This document shows, in pieces, positions 35,585 to 44,513 of a DNA stretch of 46,657 nucleotides; within the stretch, counting starts at the first letter, position 1, and the number at the start of each line of letters is the position of its first letter. The stretch is from Xanthomonas dyei (GTDB lineage Bacteria > Pseudomonadota > Gammaproteobacteria > Xanthomonadales > Xanthomonadaceae). Position numbers and translations under genes: made by a program. The stretch covers positions 1-46,657 of the forward strand of contig NZ_MDEE01000038.1 in the NCBI RefSeq assembly GCF_002939865.1, given 5' to 3'. A model generated the notes under the pieces. That model did no database searches. It saw only the letters and a program-made list of their open reading frames with translations, and was not told the DNA's origin.

Positions 35585-36913
35585 ATGCCCCAACATATCC
35601 GTTCCGCCTGGCTCAAGACGCTCGGCACCCTTGCGCTGTTGTTGGGCGCTGCCGTCGTGGTGGGCGTGCTGATCGGGCATGTGTGGATGGCGCTGACACT
35701 CACCGCGCTGGGGGTGCTGGCCTGGCATTACTGGCGGCTGCGCCAGGTGCTGCGCCGCCTCACCGCACGCCAGCGTGCCGAGCCTGCCGCCGGTATCGGC
35801 GCCTGGAACGAACTGGACCGGCTGCTGTATCGCAGCCAGGCCGAAATGCGTGGGCGCAAACGCCGCTTGATCGACATGCTGCGCACCTACCGTGCCGCGG
35901 CGCAGGCGCTGCCGGATGCGGTGGTGGTGGTGGATCGCAACAGCCAGCGCGTGCAGTGGTTCAACAAGGCGGCCGGCGGGCTGCTGGGCTTGCATCATCC
36001 CGGCGACATGGGCGTGTCGGTGGTGGAGCGGCTGCAGCCGTTGCCGCTTGCGCACTGGCTGGCGGCCGGTCGCAACGCCGAGCCGATGCTGGATGCCGCC
36101 TCGCCGGTGGACCCGGACCTGCGCCTGAATCTGCGCCTGATCCCCTACTCCGACGACTACTGGCTGCTGGTGGCGCGCGATGTCAGCAAGCTGCTGCGCC
36201 TGGAGCAGGTGCGTCGCGATTTCGTAGCCAATGTGTCGCACGAGCTGCGCACCCCGTTGACGGTGGTGCACGGCTATCTGGACATGCTCGACCCGGAGGA
36301 CTTCCCGGACTCCGGCCCGATGCTGGCCGAGATGCGCAAGCAGTCGCAGCGCATGGCGCAGCTGGTCGAAGATTTGCTGACCCTGTCGCGGCTGGAATCG
36401 CAGGAAGAGCTCGGCGAAGAGCACGTGGCGATGGCGCCGATGCTTTCGACCTTGCGCCGCGAGGCCGAGGCGCACAGCCAGGGCCGGCACACGGTGGACG
36501 TGATCGATGAGGCCGGTGTGGATCTGCTCGGTTCCAACAAGGAATTGCACAGCGCGTTTTCCAACCTTGTGACCAACGCGGTGCGCTATACGCCCGGCGG
36601 CGGCACGGTGACGATCCGCTTCATGCGCGAAGGCGATGGCGCGGCGTTGGCAGTGCGCGACACCGGCTATGGCATTCCAGCCTCGCATCTGCCGCGCATT
36701 ACCGAGCGCTTCTACCGCGTGTCCAGCAGCCGCTCGCGCGAGAGCGGCGGCACCGGGCTGGGGCTGTCGATCGTCAAGCACATCCTGGGGCTGCACCAGG
36801 CACGGCTGGAGATCGAGAGCGAAGTGGGACGCGGCAGCGAATTCTCTTGCCATTTCGGTGCCGCACGCGTCGTGCAGCGCGAACAGTCCCTGCCACTGTC
36901 ACGCTCGGCGTGA
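35585..36913 (+). CDS. phoR: Phosphate sensor kinase PhoR
   Basis: A 442-residue inner-membrane histidine kinase. Two close N-terminal membrane segments (about 12-50) with almost no periplasmic loop are typical of PhoR, which senses the Pst transporter state rather than phosphate itself. Then a PAS domain (ALPDAVVVVDRNSQRVQWFN), the H box VSHELRTPLTVVHGYL with His219, and an ATP domain with N box NLVTNAVRYT, G1 VRDTGYGIP and G2 GGTGLGLSIVKH. It phosphorylates or dephosphorylates PhoB. The ATG at 35585 is preferred over a GTG 15 bases upstream. Confidence 0.95.
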   Translation: MPQHIRSAWLKTLGTLALLLGAAVVVGVLIGHVWMALTLTALGVLAWHYWRLRQVLRRLTARQRAEPAAGIGAWNELDRLLYRSQAEMRGRKRRLIDMLRTYRAAAQALPDAVVVVDRNSQRVQWFNKAAGGLLGLHHPGDMGVSVVERLQPLPLAHWLAAGRNAEPMLDAASPVDPDLRLNLRLIPYSDDYWLLVARDVSKLLRLEQVRRDFVANVSHELRTPLTVVHGYLDMLDPEDFPDSGPMLAEMRKQSQRMAQLVEDLLTLSRLESQEELGEEHVAMAPMLSTLRREAEAHSQGRHTVDVIDEAGVDLLGSNKELHSAFSNLVTNAVRYTPGGGTVTIRFMREGDGAALAVRDTGYGIPASHLPRITERFYRVSSSRSRESGGTGLGLSIVKHILGLHQARLEIESEVGRGSEFSCHFGAARVVQREQSLPLSRSA

Positions 36914-36999
36914 TATGTAGGGAGTGCGCGTCGACGCGCGACGCGATGCACCTGCGCAACGCACGTTGCACGCGGTAACACGCACACCAACCCGTCTTG

Positions 37000-39114
37000 A
37001 TGACCGACTCCATGGGCCACGCCAAACAACTGCACGACGTCACACCTTCCGAGGACATCGCCACCGATCCCTTGCGTGATCCGGCGCTGTACATCAACCG
37101 GGAACTGTCGCAACTGGACTTCAATTTCCGGGTGCTGGCGCAGGCGCTGGACGAACAGGTGCCGCTGCTGGAACGGCTGCGGTTCCTGTGCATTTCGTGC
37201 ACCAACCTGGACGAATTCTTCGAGATCCGCGCCGCCACCGTGCGGCATGCGCAGGAGTTCGGCCTGCCGCCGGCGCCGGACGGATTGAGCCCCACGGCCA
37301 TCCTCAATGCCGTGCACGACCGCGCGGCCAAGCTGGTCGAGCAGCAATACCACGCATGGAACGACGTGCTGCGCCCGGCGATGGAAGAGGCCGGCGTTGC
37401 CGTGCTCGGCCGCGCGACGTGGACCTCGCGCCAGAAGCGCTGGCTGCGCGCCTACTTCCGCAACGAGATCATGCCGGTGCTGTCGCCGTTGGGCCTGGAC
37501 CCGGCGCATCCGTTCCCGAAGATTCTCAACAAGACCTTGAACATCGTGGTGGTGCTGGAAGGCCAGGACGCGTTCGGGCGCGCCGGTCATCTGGCCATCG
37601 TGCGTGCGCCGCGCTCGTTGCCGCGCATCATCCAGTTGCCGGCCAGCCTGTCGCCGGAGGGTGCGCAGAGCTTTGTGTTCCTGTCCTCGGTGTTGTCCGA
37701 GTTCGTGGACGAGTTGTTCCCGGGCATGCAGGTCAAGGGCTCCTACCAGTTCCGCGTCACCCGCAATTCGGAACTGGTGGTGGACGAAGAAGAAGTCGAA
37801 AACCTGGCGCTGGCACTGCGCGACGAGCTGGTCACGCGCGGCTACCGGCCGGCGGTGCGGCTGGAAATTGCGCACGATTGTCCGGCGCCGATCATGCGCA
37901 CCTTGCTGCAGAACTTCGGCTTGAACGAGAACGCGGTGTATCGCATCGTCGGGCCGGTCAATCTGAGCCGCGTCACCCAGGTCTACGACCTGGTGCAGCG
38001 CCCGGAGCTCAAGTACCCCTCGTTCAACCCGCGCACCCTGCGCGACAGCGAGGGCATCTTCCAGATCGTCAGCAAGGGCGATGTGCTGCTGCATCATCCT
38101 TTCGATGCGTTTACCGCGGTGCTGGATGTGATTCGCCAGGCAGCGGTCGACCCGAACGTGCTGGCGATCAAGCAGACGCTGTATCGCACCGGCAAGGATT
38201 CGCTGATCGTCGATGCGCTGATTCTGGCCGCGCGCAACGGCAAGGACGTCACCGTGGTGGTGGAGCTGCGCGCGCGCTTCGACGAAGAGGCCAACCTGGG
38301 CCTGGCCGACAAGCTGCAGGAAGCCGGCGTGCAGGTGGTGTATGGCGTGGTCGGTTTCAAGACCCACGCCAAGATGCTGCTGATCGTGCGGCGCGAGGGA
38401 CGCAAGCTCAAACGCTATGTGCATCTGGGCACCGGCAATTACCACAGCGGTACTGCGCGGCTGTATACCGACATCAGCCTGATCACCGCCGATGCGGAGA
38501 TCGGCAACGACGTGCACATGCTGTTCCAGCAGTTGTCCGGGCTTGCCCCGCGCATGAAGCTGGAGCAGTTGCTGCAGTCGCCATTTACGCTGCATGCCGG
38601 TGTGCTGAAGCGGATCGAACGCGAGACCCGCCTGGCACGCAATGGTCGCCCCGGGCGCATCATCGCCAAGATGAATGCCCTCAACGAACCGCAGGTGGTA
38701 CGTGCGCTGTATTCCGCCTCGCAAGCCGGCGTGCAGATCGACCTGATCGTGCGTGGCGCCTGCACGCTGCGCCCCGGGGTGCCGGGTGTGTCAGACAATA
38801 TCCGCGTGCGTTCGATCGTGGGGCGGTTCCTGGAACATAGCCGCGTGTACTGGTTCGGCAACGATGGGGCGGCCGAGTTGTACTGCGCCAGCGCCGATTG
38901 GCTGGAACGCAACCTGTTGCGCCGTGTGGAAACCTGCTTCCCGATCCTGGACCCGGATCTGGCCAAGCGCGTCTATCGCGAAGTGCTGCAGAACTATCTG
39001 GACGACAACGTCAGTGCCTGGGAACTGGATGCCGAAGGCGTGTACAACAAGCGCACCCCCGGCCCTGGCGAACCGGCCCATTCGGCGCAGATGACCTTGC
39101 TCGATCGGATCTGA
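37000..39114 (+). CDS. ppk: Polyphosphate kinase 1
   Basis: A 704-residue PPK1 making polyphosphate from ATP. The N-domain start INRELSQLDFNFRVLAQA and LRFLCISCTNLDEFFEIR are diagnostic. The two PLD-like catalytic domains include KTHAKMLLIVRREG with the autophosphorylated His and YVHLGTGNYH. Codirectional with phoR (86-base gap) and ppx (57-base gap), so polyphosphate turnover is placed next to phosphate sensing. ATG at 37000 chosen; ATG at 37012 is also possible. Confidence 0.97.
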   Translation: MTDSMGHAKQLHDVTPSEDIATDPLRDPALYINRELSQLDFNFRVLAQALDEQVPLLERLRFLCISCTNLDEFFEIRAATVRHAQEFGLPPAPDGLSPTAILNAVHDRAAKLVEQQYHAWNDVLRPAMEEAGVAVLGRATWTSRQKRWLRAYFRNEIMPVLSPLGLDPAHPFPKILNKTLNIVVVLEGQDAFGRAGHLAIVRAPRSLPRIIQLPASLSPEGAQSFVFLSSVLSEFVDELFPGMQVKGSYQFRVTRNSELVVDEEEVENLALALRDELVTRGYRPAVRLEIAHDCPAPIMRTLLQNFGLNENAVYRIVGPVNLSRVTQVYDLVQRPELKYPSFNPRTLRDSEGIFQIVSKGDVLLHHPFDAFTAVLDVIRQAAVDPNVLAIKQTLYRTGKDSLIVDALILAARNGKDVTVVVELRARFDEEANLGLADKLQEAGVQVVYGVVGFKTHAKMLLIVRREGRKLKRYVHLGTGNYHSGTARLYTDISLITADAEIGNDVHMLFQQLSGLAPRMKLEQLLQSPFTLHAGVLKRIERETRLARNGRPGRIIAKMNALNEPQVVRALYSASQAGVQIDLIVRGACTLRPGVPGVSDNIRVRSIVGRFLEHSRVYWFGNDGAAELYCASADWLERNLLRRVETCFPILDPDLAKRVYREVLQNYLDDNVSAWELDAEGVYNKRTPGPGEPAHSAQMTLLDRI

Positions 39115-39171
39115 GAACGCCGCGGCCGTGGCCTCTCACGTGGCCGACCGCCCATCGGCTACCATGCGGCC

Positions 39172-40698
39172 ATGCCAACACCCTCCCACACGATTCCGCC
39201 CCTGCGCGATGGCGATTTTCTTGCCGCCATCGACCTAGGGTCCAACAGTTTCCACATGGTCATTGCGCGCTACCTGATGGGTCAGCTGCGCGTCGTCGAC
39301 CGCCTGCGCGAAACCGTGCGCATGGCCGACGGCCTGGATGGCAAGGGCGGTCTGTCCAACGAAGCGCGCCAACGTGCGCTCGAATGTCTGGCGCGCTTTG
39401 GCCAACGCATCCGTGAAGTGCCCTCGCTACGCGTGCGCGCACTGGCGACCAATACGGTGCGTCAGCTGCGTTCGCCGCAGGCCTTTTTGATGCCGGCCGA
39501 AACAGCGCTGGGGCATGCGATCGAAGTGGTCAGCGGACGCGAGGAAGCGCGCCTGATCTATCTGGGCGTGACCCATGCGCAACCGCCCAAGCCCGATCAA
39601 CGCCGGCTGGTGATCGACATCGGCGGTGGCTCGACCGAATTCATCATCGGCCGCGGGTTTCAGACCCTGGAACGCGAAAGCCTGCAGGCCGGTTGCATTG
39701 CCAGCACGCGGCGATTTTTTCCAGGCGGCAAGTTGTCGAAGAAAAAATGGAAGGATGCGCTGACCGAGATCGGCGCCGAATTCCAGCAGTTTGCCGGCCA
39801 ATACAAGGCGCTGGGCTGGCATGAGGCGATCGGTTCGTCCGGCACGCACAAGGCGATCGGCGAGATCTGCGCCGCGATGAAGCTCACCAAGGGTGCGATC
39901 ACCGCGCAGGCGCTACCGGCGCTGCGCGATGAGCTGCTCAAGGCCAAGCGCATCGAAGACATCCAGTTGCCCGGCCTGGCGGCCGAGCGGCGGCCGATCA
40001 TCGCCGGTGGAATCCTGGTACTCGAAGCGGCCTTCCAGGCCCTGGGGCTGGAGAAGCTGATGGTCAGCAAAGCGGCGATGCGCGAAGGCATCCTGTACGA
40101 CATGCTCGGCCGCGGCGGCGAGAACGATCCGCGTGACAGCTCGGTGGCCTCGCTGGTGCAGCGTTACGGCATCGATGAGGTACAGGCGCAACGCGTGGAA
40201 GCCACCGCCTGCCGTCTGTTCGATCAGGTGTGCGAATCCTGGCAGCTGGATGGCGACGATGCGCAGGTGCTGCGGCGTGCCGCACGCCTGCACGAGCTGG
40301 GTCTGATCATCGCGCACAGCCAGTACCACGTGCACGGCAGCTACATCCTGGAACATTCGGATATCGCCGGTTTTTCGCGACAGGAACAACAGGTCCTGGC
40401 AGCGCTGGTGCGTACGCATCGGCGCAACGTGCCCAAGACCGCCTTCGACGCGCTACCGGACCGGCTGCTGCTGCCCACCCGCCGCAAGGCCGCGCTGCTG
40501 CGGTTGGCGGTGCTGCTGCACCGTGCGCACGAATCGGACCCGATCCCGACACTGGAACTCACCGCCGACGACACCCGGCTGTCGTTGATCCTGTCGCAAA
40601 GCTGGATCGATTCGCGCCCGCTGCTGCGCGCCGATCTGATCGGCGAAGTCGAAAGCATGGCCGGCCTGGGCATCGCGTTCAAACCGTTTGTGGCCTGA
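39172..40698 (+). CDS. ppx: Exopolyphosphatase
   Basis: A 508-residue Ppx/GppA-family phosphatase. The ASKHA-fold phosphate loop FLAAIDLGSNSFHMVIARY opens the protein, the second loop is VIDIGGGSTEFI, and the C-terminal part carries the HD-like region (RRAARLHELGLIIAHSQYHVHGSYI). It hydrolyses terminal phosphates of polyphosphate and may also act on pppGpp, since Ppx and GppA are hard to part by sequence. Position after ppk favours Ppx. Its stop codon lies inside the hairpin at 40694-40714. Confidence 0.95.
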   Translation: MPTPSHTIPPLRDGDFLAAIDLGSNSFHMVIARYLMGQLRVVDRLRETVRMADGLDGKGGLSNEARQRALECLARFGQRIREVPSLRVRALATNTVRQLRSPQAFLMPAETALGHAIEVVSGREEARLIYLGVTHAQPPKPDQRRLVIDIGGGSTEFIIGRGFQTLERESLQAGCIASTRRFFPGGKLSKKKWKDALTEIGAEFQQFAGQYKALGWHEAIGSSGTHKAIGEICAAMKLTKGAITAQALPALRDELLKAKRIEDIQLPGLAAERRPIIAGGILVLEAAFQALGLEKLMVSKAAMREGILYDMLGRGGENDPRDSSVASLVQRYGIDEVQAQRVEATACRLFDQVCESWQLDGDDAQVLRRAARLHELGLIIAHSQYHVHGSYILEHSDIAGFSRQEQQVLAALVRTHRRNVPKTAFDALPDRLLLPTRRKAALLRLAVLLHRAHESDPIPTLELTADDTRLSLILSQSWIDSRPLLRADLIGEVESMAGLGIAFKPFVA

Positions 40699-40714
40699 GG
40701 CCTGCGGCCTCAGG
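40694..40714 (+). terminator. Hairpin overlapping the ppx stop
   Basis: CCTGAGGCC-TGC-GGCCTCAGG, a perfect 9-bp stem whose left arm includes the ppx TGA (40696-40698). No U-run follows. It could end or stabilise the ppk-ppx message. Confidence 0.6.
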
Positions 40715-40715
40715 C

Positions 40716-40845
40716 GGGAATTGGGAATGGGGATTCGGGAATAGTCGACCACGGGGCTCTGAGAAGTTTCTGACTGGTGGCGATTGCGCTGAGGAGTGCA
40801 GCACGCTGCCTTTGCTATTCACCATTCCCGATTCCCCATTCCCGG
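40716..40845. repeat. Inverted pair of GGGAAT-type arrays
   Basis: At 40716-40744 GGGAAT-like units run forward; at 40824-40845 the complementary ATTCCC-type units occur. The arms can pair over about 20 bases across an 80-base spacer. The unit is related to the GGGAATC array at 30681. Confidence 0.7.
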
Positions 40846-40926
40846 CTCCACTGTCACCGCCGCGTCTTGTCGGCGCAACATCAATGCCATCGCCCTGCCG
40901 GAAGCTAGCGAAAACGGGAGAGCGGC

Positions 40927-42063
40927 ATGCGCTACGCGATCGTTACCGAAACCTATCCCCCCGAGGTCAACGGTGTTGCGCTGACCGTCCATGGCCTGGA
41001 AACCGGCCTGCGCGCACGTGGACATCAGGTCGACGTGGTGCGTCCACGTCAGAGCAGCGACACCGGCACATCCGATGCGTTGCTGGTGCGTGGCGCTGCG
41101 CTGCCACGCTACCCGGGGCTGAAATTCGGGCTTCCAGCGACCCAGCGGCTGATCCGTCATTGGCGAACGACGCAACCGGATGCGATCTACGTGGCCACGG
41201 AAGGCCCGCTGGGCTGGTCGGCGATGCGGGCGGCACGCAGGCTGGGCATTCCGGTCGCTTCCGGCTTCCATACGCGCTTCGACGAATACCTGCCGAACTA
41301 CGGTGCCGCCTGGCTGCAAGGCACCGCGCTACGCTGGATGCGACGCTTTCATAATCAGGCCGACGCCACGCTGGTGCCGACGCGCGAGCTGCAACAGTTG
41401 CTGCGCGACGACGGCTTCGAGCGTGTGCAGTTGCTGGCGCGCGCGGTGGACAGCCAGCAGTTCGATCCGGGCCGTCGCGATCATGCGCTGCGTGCCGAAT
41501 GGGGTATCGAAGGCGACGGCTTTGCGGCGATCTATGTAGGACGGATCGCCAACGAAAAAAATCTGCCATTGGCGGTGCAGGCGTTTCGCAAGCTGCAGCA
41601 GATCCGCCCGAAAGCGCGCTTTGTGTGGGTCGGCGATGGCCCGGCGCGCGAGAAGATCGCGCACGAGAATCCCGATTTCATCTTCTGCGGTGTGCAGCGT
41701 GGCGATGCATTGGCGCGCCACTTCGCCAGCGGCGACCTCTTCCTGTTCCCCAGCCGCAGCGAGACCTTCGGCAACGTGACTCTGGAAGCGATGGCCAGCG
41801 GCGTGGCGACGGTCGCCTTCGATTATGGTGCCGCCCGCGAATATCTGCGCAACGACCGGACCGGCGCGGCGGTAGAGACCGATGCAGACTTCATCCAGGC
41901 CGCCGTCACGCTCACTCAGGACGACGCGCTGCGCCAACGCCTGGGTGCGGCAGCGGCGCAGGCGATGAAAAAACTGCATCCGGACAATGTGGTGTCCGAC
42001 TTCGATGCCTTGTTGTTGGGCATCACTGCGGCACGGGGGCGTTATGTCGTCAACGCGGCTTGA
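40927..42063 (+). CDS. GT4 glycosyltransferase (mannosyltransferase-like)
   Basis: A 378-residue GT-B glycosyltransferase of family 4. The N-domain start MRYAIVTETYPPEVNGVALTV with the Gly loop (EVNGV) and GFHTRFDEY is typical of GDP-mannose-dependent or UDP-sugar-dependent glycolipid transferases. The donor domain has YVGRIANEKNLPLAV, VGDGPARE and the EX7E motif in PSRSETFGNVTLEAMASG. The acceptor is probably a membrane lipid, since a PAP2-family lipid phosphatase gene overlaps its end. The start has GGGAGAG upstream. Exact sugar and acceptor cannot be told. Confidence 0.87.
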   Translation: MRYAIVTETYPPEVNGVALTVHGLETGLRARGHQVDVVRPRQSSDTGTSDALLVRGAALPRYPGLKFGLPATQRLIRHWRTTQPDAIYVATEGPLGWSAMRAARRLGIPVASGFHTRFDEYLPNYGAAWLQGTALRWMRRFHNQADATLVPTRELQQLLRDDGFERVQLLARAVDSQQFDPGRRDHALRAEWGIEGDGFAAIYVGRIANEKNLPLAVQAFRKLQQIRPKARFVWVGDGPAREKIAHENPDFIFCGVQRGDALARHFASGDLFLFPSRSETFGNVTLEAMASGVATVAFDYGAAREYLRNDRTGAAVETDADFIQAAVTLTQDDALRQRLGAAAAQAMKKLHPDNVVSDFDALLLGITAARGRYVVNAA

Positions 42064-42586
42064 GGTCTGGCGTGGCCACGAAGCGCGCTGGTGCCGGCGC
42101 GCCAACCATTGGTGCCGCCGCCACACGGTGCGCCGCACATTCGCCACCATCAGCCGCCTGGGCGATGGAGTGTTCTGGTACAGCCTGATGGGCCTGCTGG
42201 TGCTGCTCGATGGCATGGACGGCGTTCGCGCTTCGGCGCACATGGCGGCCACCGGCGTGCTCGCCTTGACCCTGTACAAGGCGCTCAAGCGCTGGACCCG
42301 CCGCCCGCGCCCCTATGCCGCTGACGTGCGTATCCGCGCCTGGGTGGCACCGCTGGACGAGTTCAGTTTTCCCTCCGGCCACACCTTGCACGCGGTGTCC
42401 TTCAGCATCGTGGCGCTGGCCTACTACCCGTGGCTCGCGCCGCTGTTGGTGCCATTCTCGGCATGTGTGGCACTGTCGCGCGTGGTGCTTGGGCTGCATT
42501 ACCCCAGCGACGTGCTGGCCGCCACCGCGATCGGGGTGGTGCTGGCGAGTCTGTCGTTGTGGGGGCTGCCGGCGCTGATTGGGTAG
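42044..42586 (+). CDS. PAP2-family membrane phosphatase
   Basis: A 180-residue membrane enzyme of the phosphatidic acid phosphatase type 2 group. The three catalytic motifs are complete: KRWTRRPRP (C1, KX6RP), FPSGHT (C2, PSGH) and SRVVLGLHYPSD (C3, SRX5HX3D). Four to five hydrophobic segments place the site at the periplasmic face. Likely substrates are phosphatidic acid, phosphatidylglycerophosphate or undecaprenyl pyrophosphate. The ATG at 42044 overlaps the glycosyltransferase gene by 20 bases, implying coupled translation. Confidence 0.88.
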   Translation: MSSTRLEVWRGHEARWCRRANHWCRRHTVRRTFATISRLGDGVFWYSLMGLLVLLDGMDGVRASAHMAATGVLALTLYKALKRWTRRPRPYAADVRIRAWVAPLDEFSFPSGHTLHAVSFSIVALAYYPWLAPLLVPFSACVALSRVVLGLHYPSDVLAATAIGVVLASLSLWGLPALIG

Positions 42587-42779
42587 CGCTGTGTCGAGGC
42601 ATTGCGCTGCGCGCGCTTGCGTGGCTTCGCCCCCGTCTCCTCATCGTGATTGCGCGGCACAGAACACTCAGGCCGACTGGCCTGCACAGGCATGTACCGC
42701 TGCGATGCGGTGATCGCCCGCTTACGCCATCGCAGTTCCTGCGCCTCGCCATCCGGCGGTCCGGCCTTACAATGGCGCG

Positions 42780-43523
42780 ATGACGACACTGTTCATTTCC
42801 GACCTGCATCTGGATCCGGCCCGGCCGGCGATCACCGCGCTGTTTCTGGAGTTCCTGCGGACGCAGGTGCCCGGTCGCGATGCGCTGTACATCCTTGGCG
42901 ATCTGTTCGAGGCCTGGATCGGCGATGACACGCCGTCCACCGCAGCAGATGAGGTGGCGGTGGCCTTGCATGCGGTGGCCGATGCCGGCGTCCCGGTCTT
43001 TTTCATGCCGGGCAACCGCGATTTCCTGGTGGGCGATGCCTATGCGCAGCGCGCAGGCTTCCGCATCCTGCCCGACCCCACCGTGATCGATCTCTACGGC
43101 CATACGACGCTGCTGATGCACGGCGACCTGTTGTGCACCGACGACACCGCCTACCAGGCGTTTCGCGCGCAGACGCGCGACCCAGCGTTTCAGGCGCAGT
43201 TTCTGGCGCAGCCGCTGGCAGCACGCGTGGCGTTCGCGCAGCAGGCGCGTGCGGCCAGCCAGGCCCGCTACGCCGAACTCAAACAGGGCGACCAGGCGCA
43301 GCTCGAAACCGTCACCGACGTGTCGCCGGCCGAGGTGGAAGCGACCTTCGTGCGGTACGGGCTGGATCGCATGATCCACGGCCATACCCATCGCCCTGCA
43401 ATCCACACCCTGCAAGCCGGTGGCAACACCTGCACGCGCATCGTGCTGGGCGACTGGTACGAGCAAGGTTCGGTGCTGCGTGTGGATGCCGATGGCGTTG
43501 TGTTGGAGCAGTTGCCGCTGTAG
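42780..43523 (+). CDS. lpxH: UDP-2,3-diacylglucosamine hydrolase
   Basis: A 247-residue calcineurin-like phosphoesterase that cleaves UDP-2,3-diacylglucosamine to lipid X in lipid A synthesis, at the inner face of the inner membrane. All metal-binding motifs are present: [46 protein letters not shown] and [11 protein letters not shown]. Length and motif set match LpxH rather than LpxI or LpxG. It is preceded by about 190 non-coding bases. Confidence 0.95.
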   Translation: MTTLFISDLHLDPARPAITALFLEFLRTQVPGRDALYILGDLFEAWIGDDTPSTAADEVAVALHAVADAGVPVFFMPGNRDFLVGDAYAQRAGFRILPDPTVIDLYGHTTLLMHGDLLCTDDTAYQAFRAQTRDPAFQAQFLAQPLAARVAFAQQARAASQARYAELKQGDQAQLETVTDVSPAEVEATFVRYGLDRMIHGHTHRPAIHTLQAGGNTCTRIVLGDWYEQGSVLRVDADGVVLEQLPL

Positions 43524-43945
43524 ATCCGGCGCGCGCAGCTGCAACTACGTGCCGGGATTGCGCCGCGGTGAGTCCTGACACCGCCGGTTGTGCGCGCGGC
43601 GCCGCTGTTATCCGCATCGCAGGCCAATCGTGACTCATGCTTCGCAAGCACGACAGCGTGCCACCGGATACCGGCAAGGACGTTCGGTAAGGCCAGCCAA
43701 TGAAGAGCGCGCTCAAAACGACGCAGCGCGCGCGTTCTGCATTTCAATCCCAGTGTCGCAACGAGTCCACCCGGCATCGGACATATCGATGAATCGCGCT
43801 GTTGAAGGGCCACACTTGGCGACACTCATCGACAACCGATGCCGCTAGCAATAGCGCGCTTTGGTGCGGAAATCCTCAATTCTCAGCGCTCGGCGGCAAC
43901 CCAACGCGGGCGCGCACTCCTGCTTGGCCAAACCACTTCAACGCG
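43524..43945. other. Intergenic region after lpxH
   Basis: About 420 bases without a gene I can support. No terminator with a U-run, repeat or promoter could be fixed by eye. Confidence 0.5.
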
Positions 43946-44365
43946 TCACTGCATGCTGCGCGCACGCTCGGCGTAGTCGACGAAATCCGCATTGACCACG
44001 TCGTACCAGAACAGCGTGCCGTCGGCCTGGACGCGGAAGCGGTCGCGCACCGGGCTGGTCTGCGGGTCGCCTGGGCAGCCGTCGCCGTGGCGTTCGTGCA
44101 CGGCAAATTCAAACACGTCCGGCGATGGCGGATCGGCCGGTTCGGCCATGATGCTGATGCAGTTATCCGGGTACACCTTGTCGCTCTGCAAGCGCGTTTC
44201 GAGTACCTGCAACGCACGCGCTTCGGCAGCGTTTTCGGCGGTCGGCGCTGGCGCCGCAACTGCGGGCTTGGGTGGAGTGGCGGCGGGCTCGGCAGGTTGC
44301 TGTTTGCATCCGGCAACTGCCAGCGCGGCCAGGCACAGCAGCGCATAACGCGAGGACATGGACAT
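43946..44365 (-). CDS. Hypothetical lipoprotein
   Basis: A 139-residue putative lipoprotein that I do not recognise. MSMSSRYALLCLAALAVAGC gives a type II signal peptide with lipobox VAGC (Cys20), then a Pro/Ala-rich linker (about 22-45), then a small domain with two further Cys (NCISIMAE and DGCPGDP) that could form a disulfide. It ends in an aromatic region (LFWYDVVNADFVDY). An ATG two codons in is equally good. It is downstream of the metalloprotease gene on the same strand, with about 150 bases between. Confidence 0.75.
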   Translation of the reverse strand: MSMSSRYALLCLAALAVAGCKQQPAEPAATPPKPAVAAPAPTAENAAEARALQVLETRLQSDKVYPDNCISIMAEPADPPSPDVFEFAVHERHGDGCPGDPQTSPVRDRFRVQADGTLFWYDVVNADFVDYAERARSMQ

Positions 44366-44513
44366 GAGTGCTCCGCTGACGGGACGTGGCCGGCAAGCGC
44401 CGACGGTGCGTCTAGTCTGCGCGATCACCGCGCTCGGGTGTAGCGCGATGGCCCGACACCTGCCGGTGCCGGGCCATCGCAATCACACAGGGAATCGGCG
44501 GAAACCGCAAAGA

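Noticed and set aside
36712..38724. 670-codon minus-strand frame antisense to ppk and the end of phoR
   Set aside because: No domain signature; both plus-strand genes show complete catalytic motifs.
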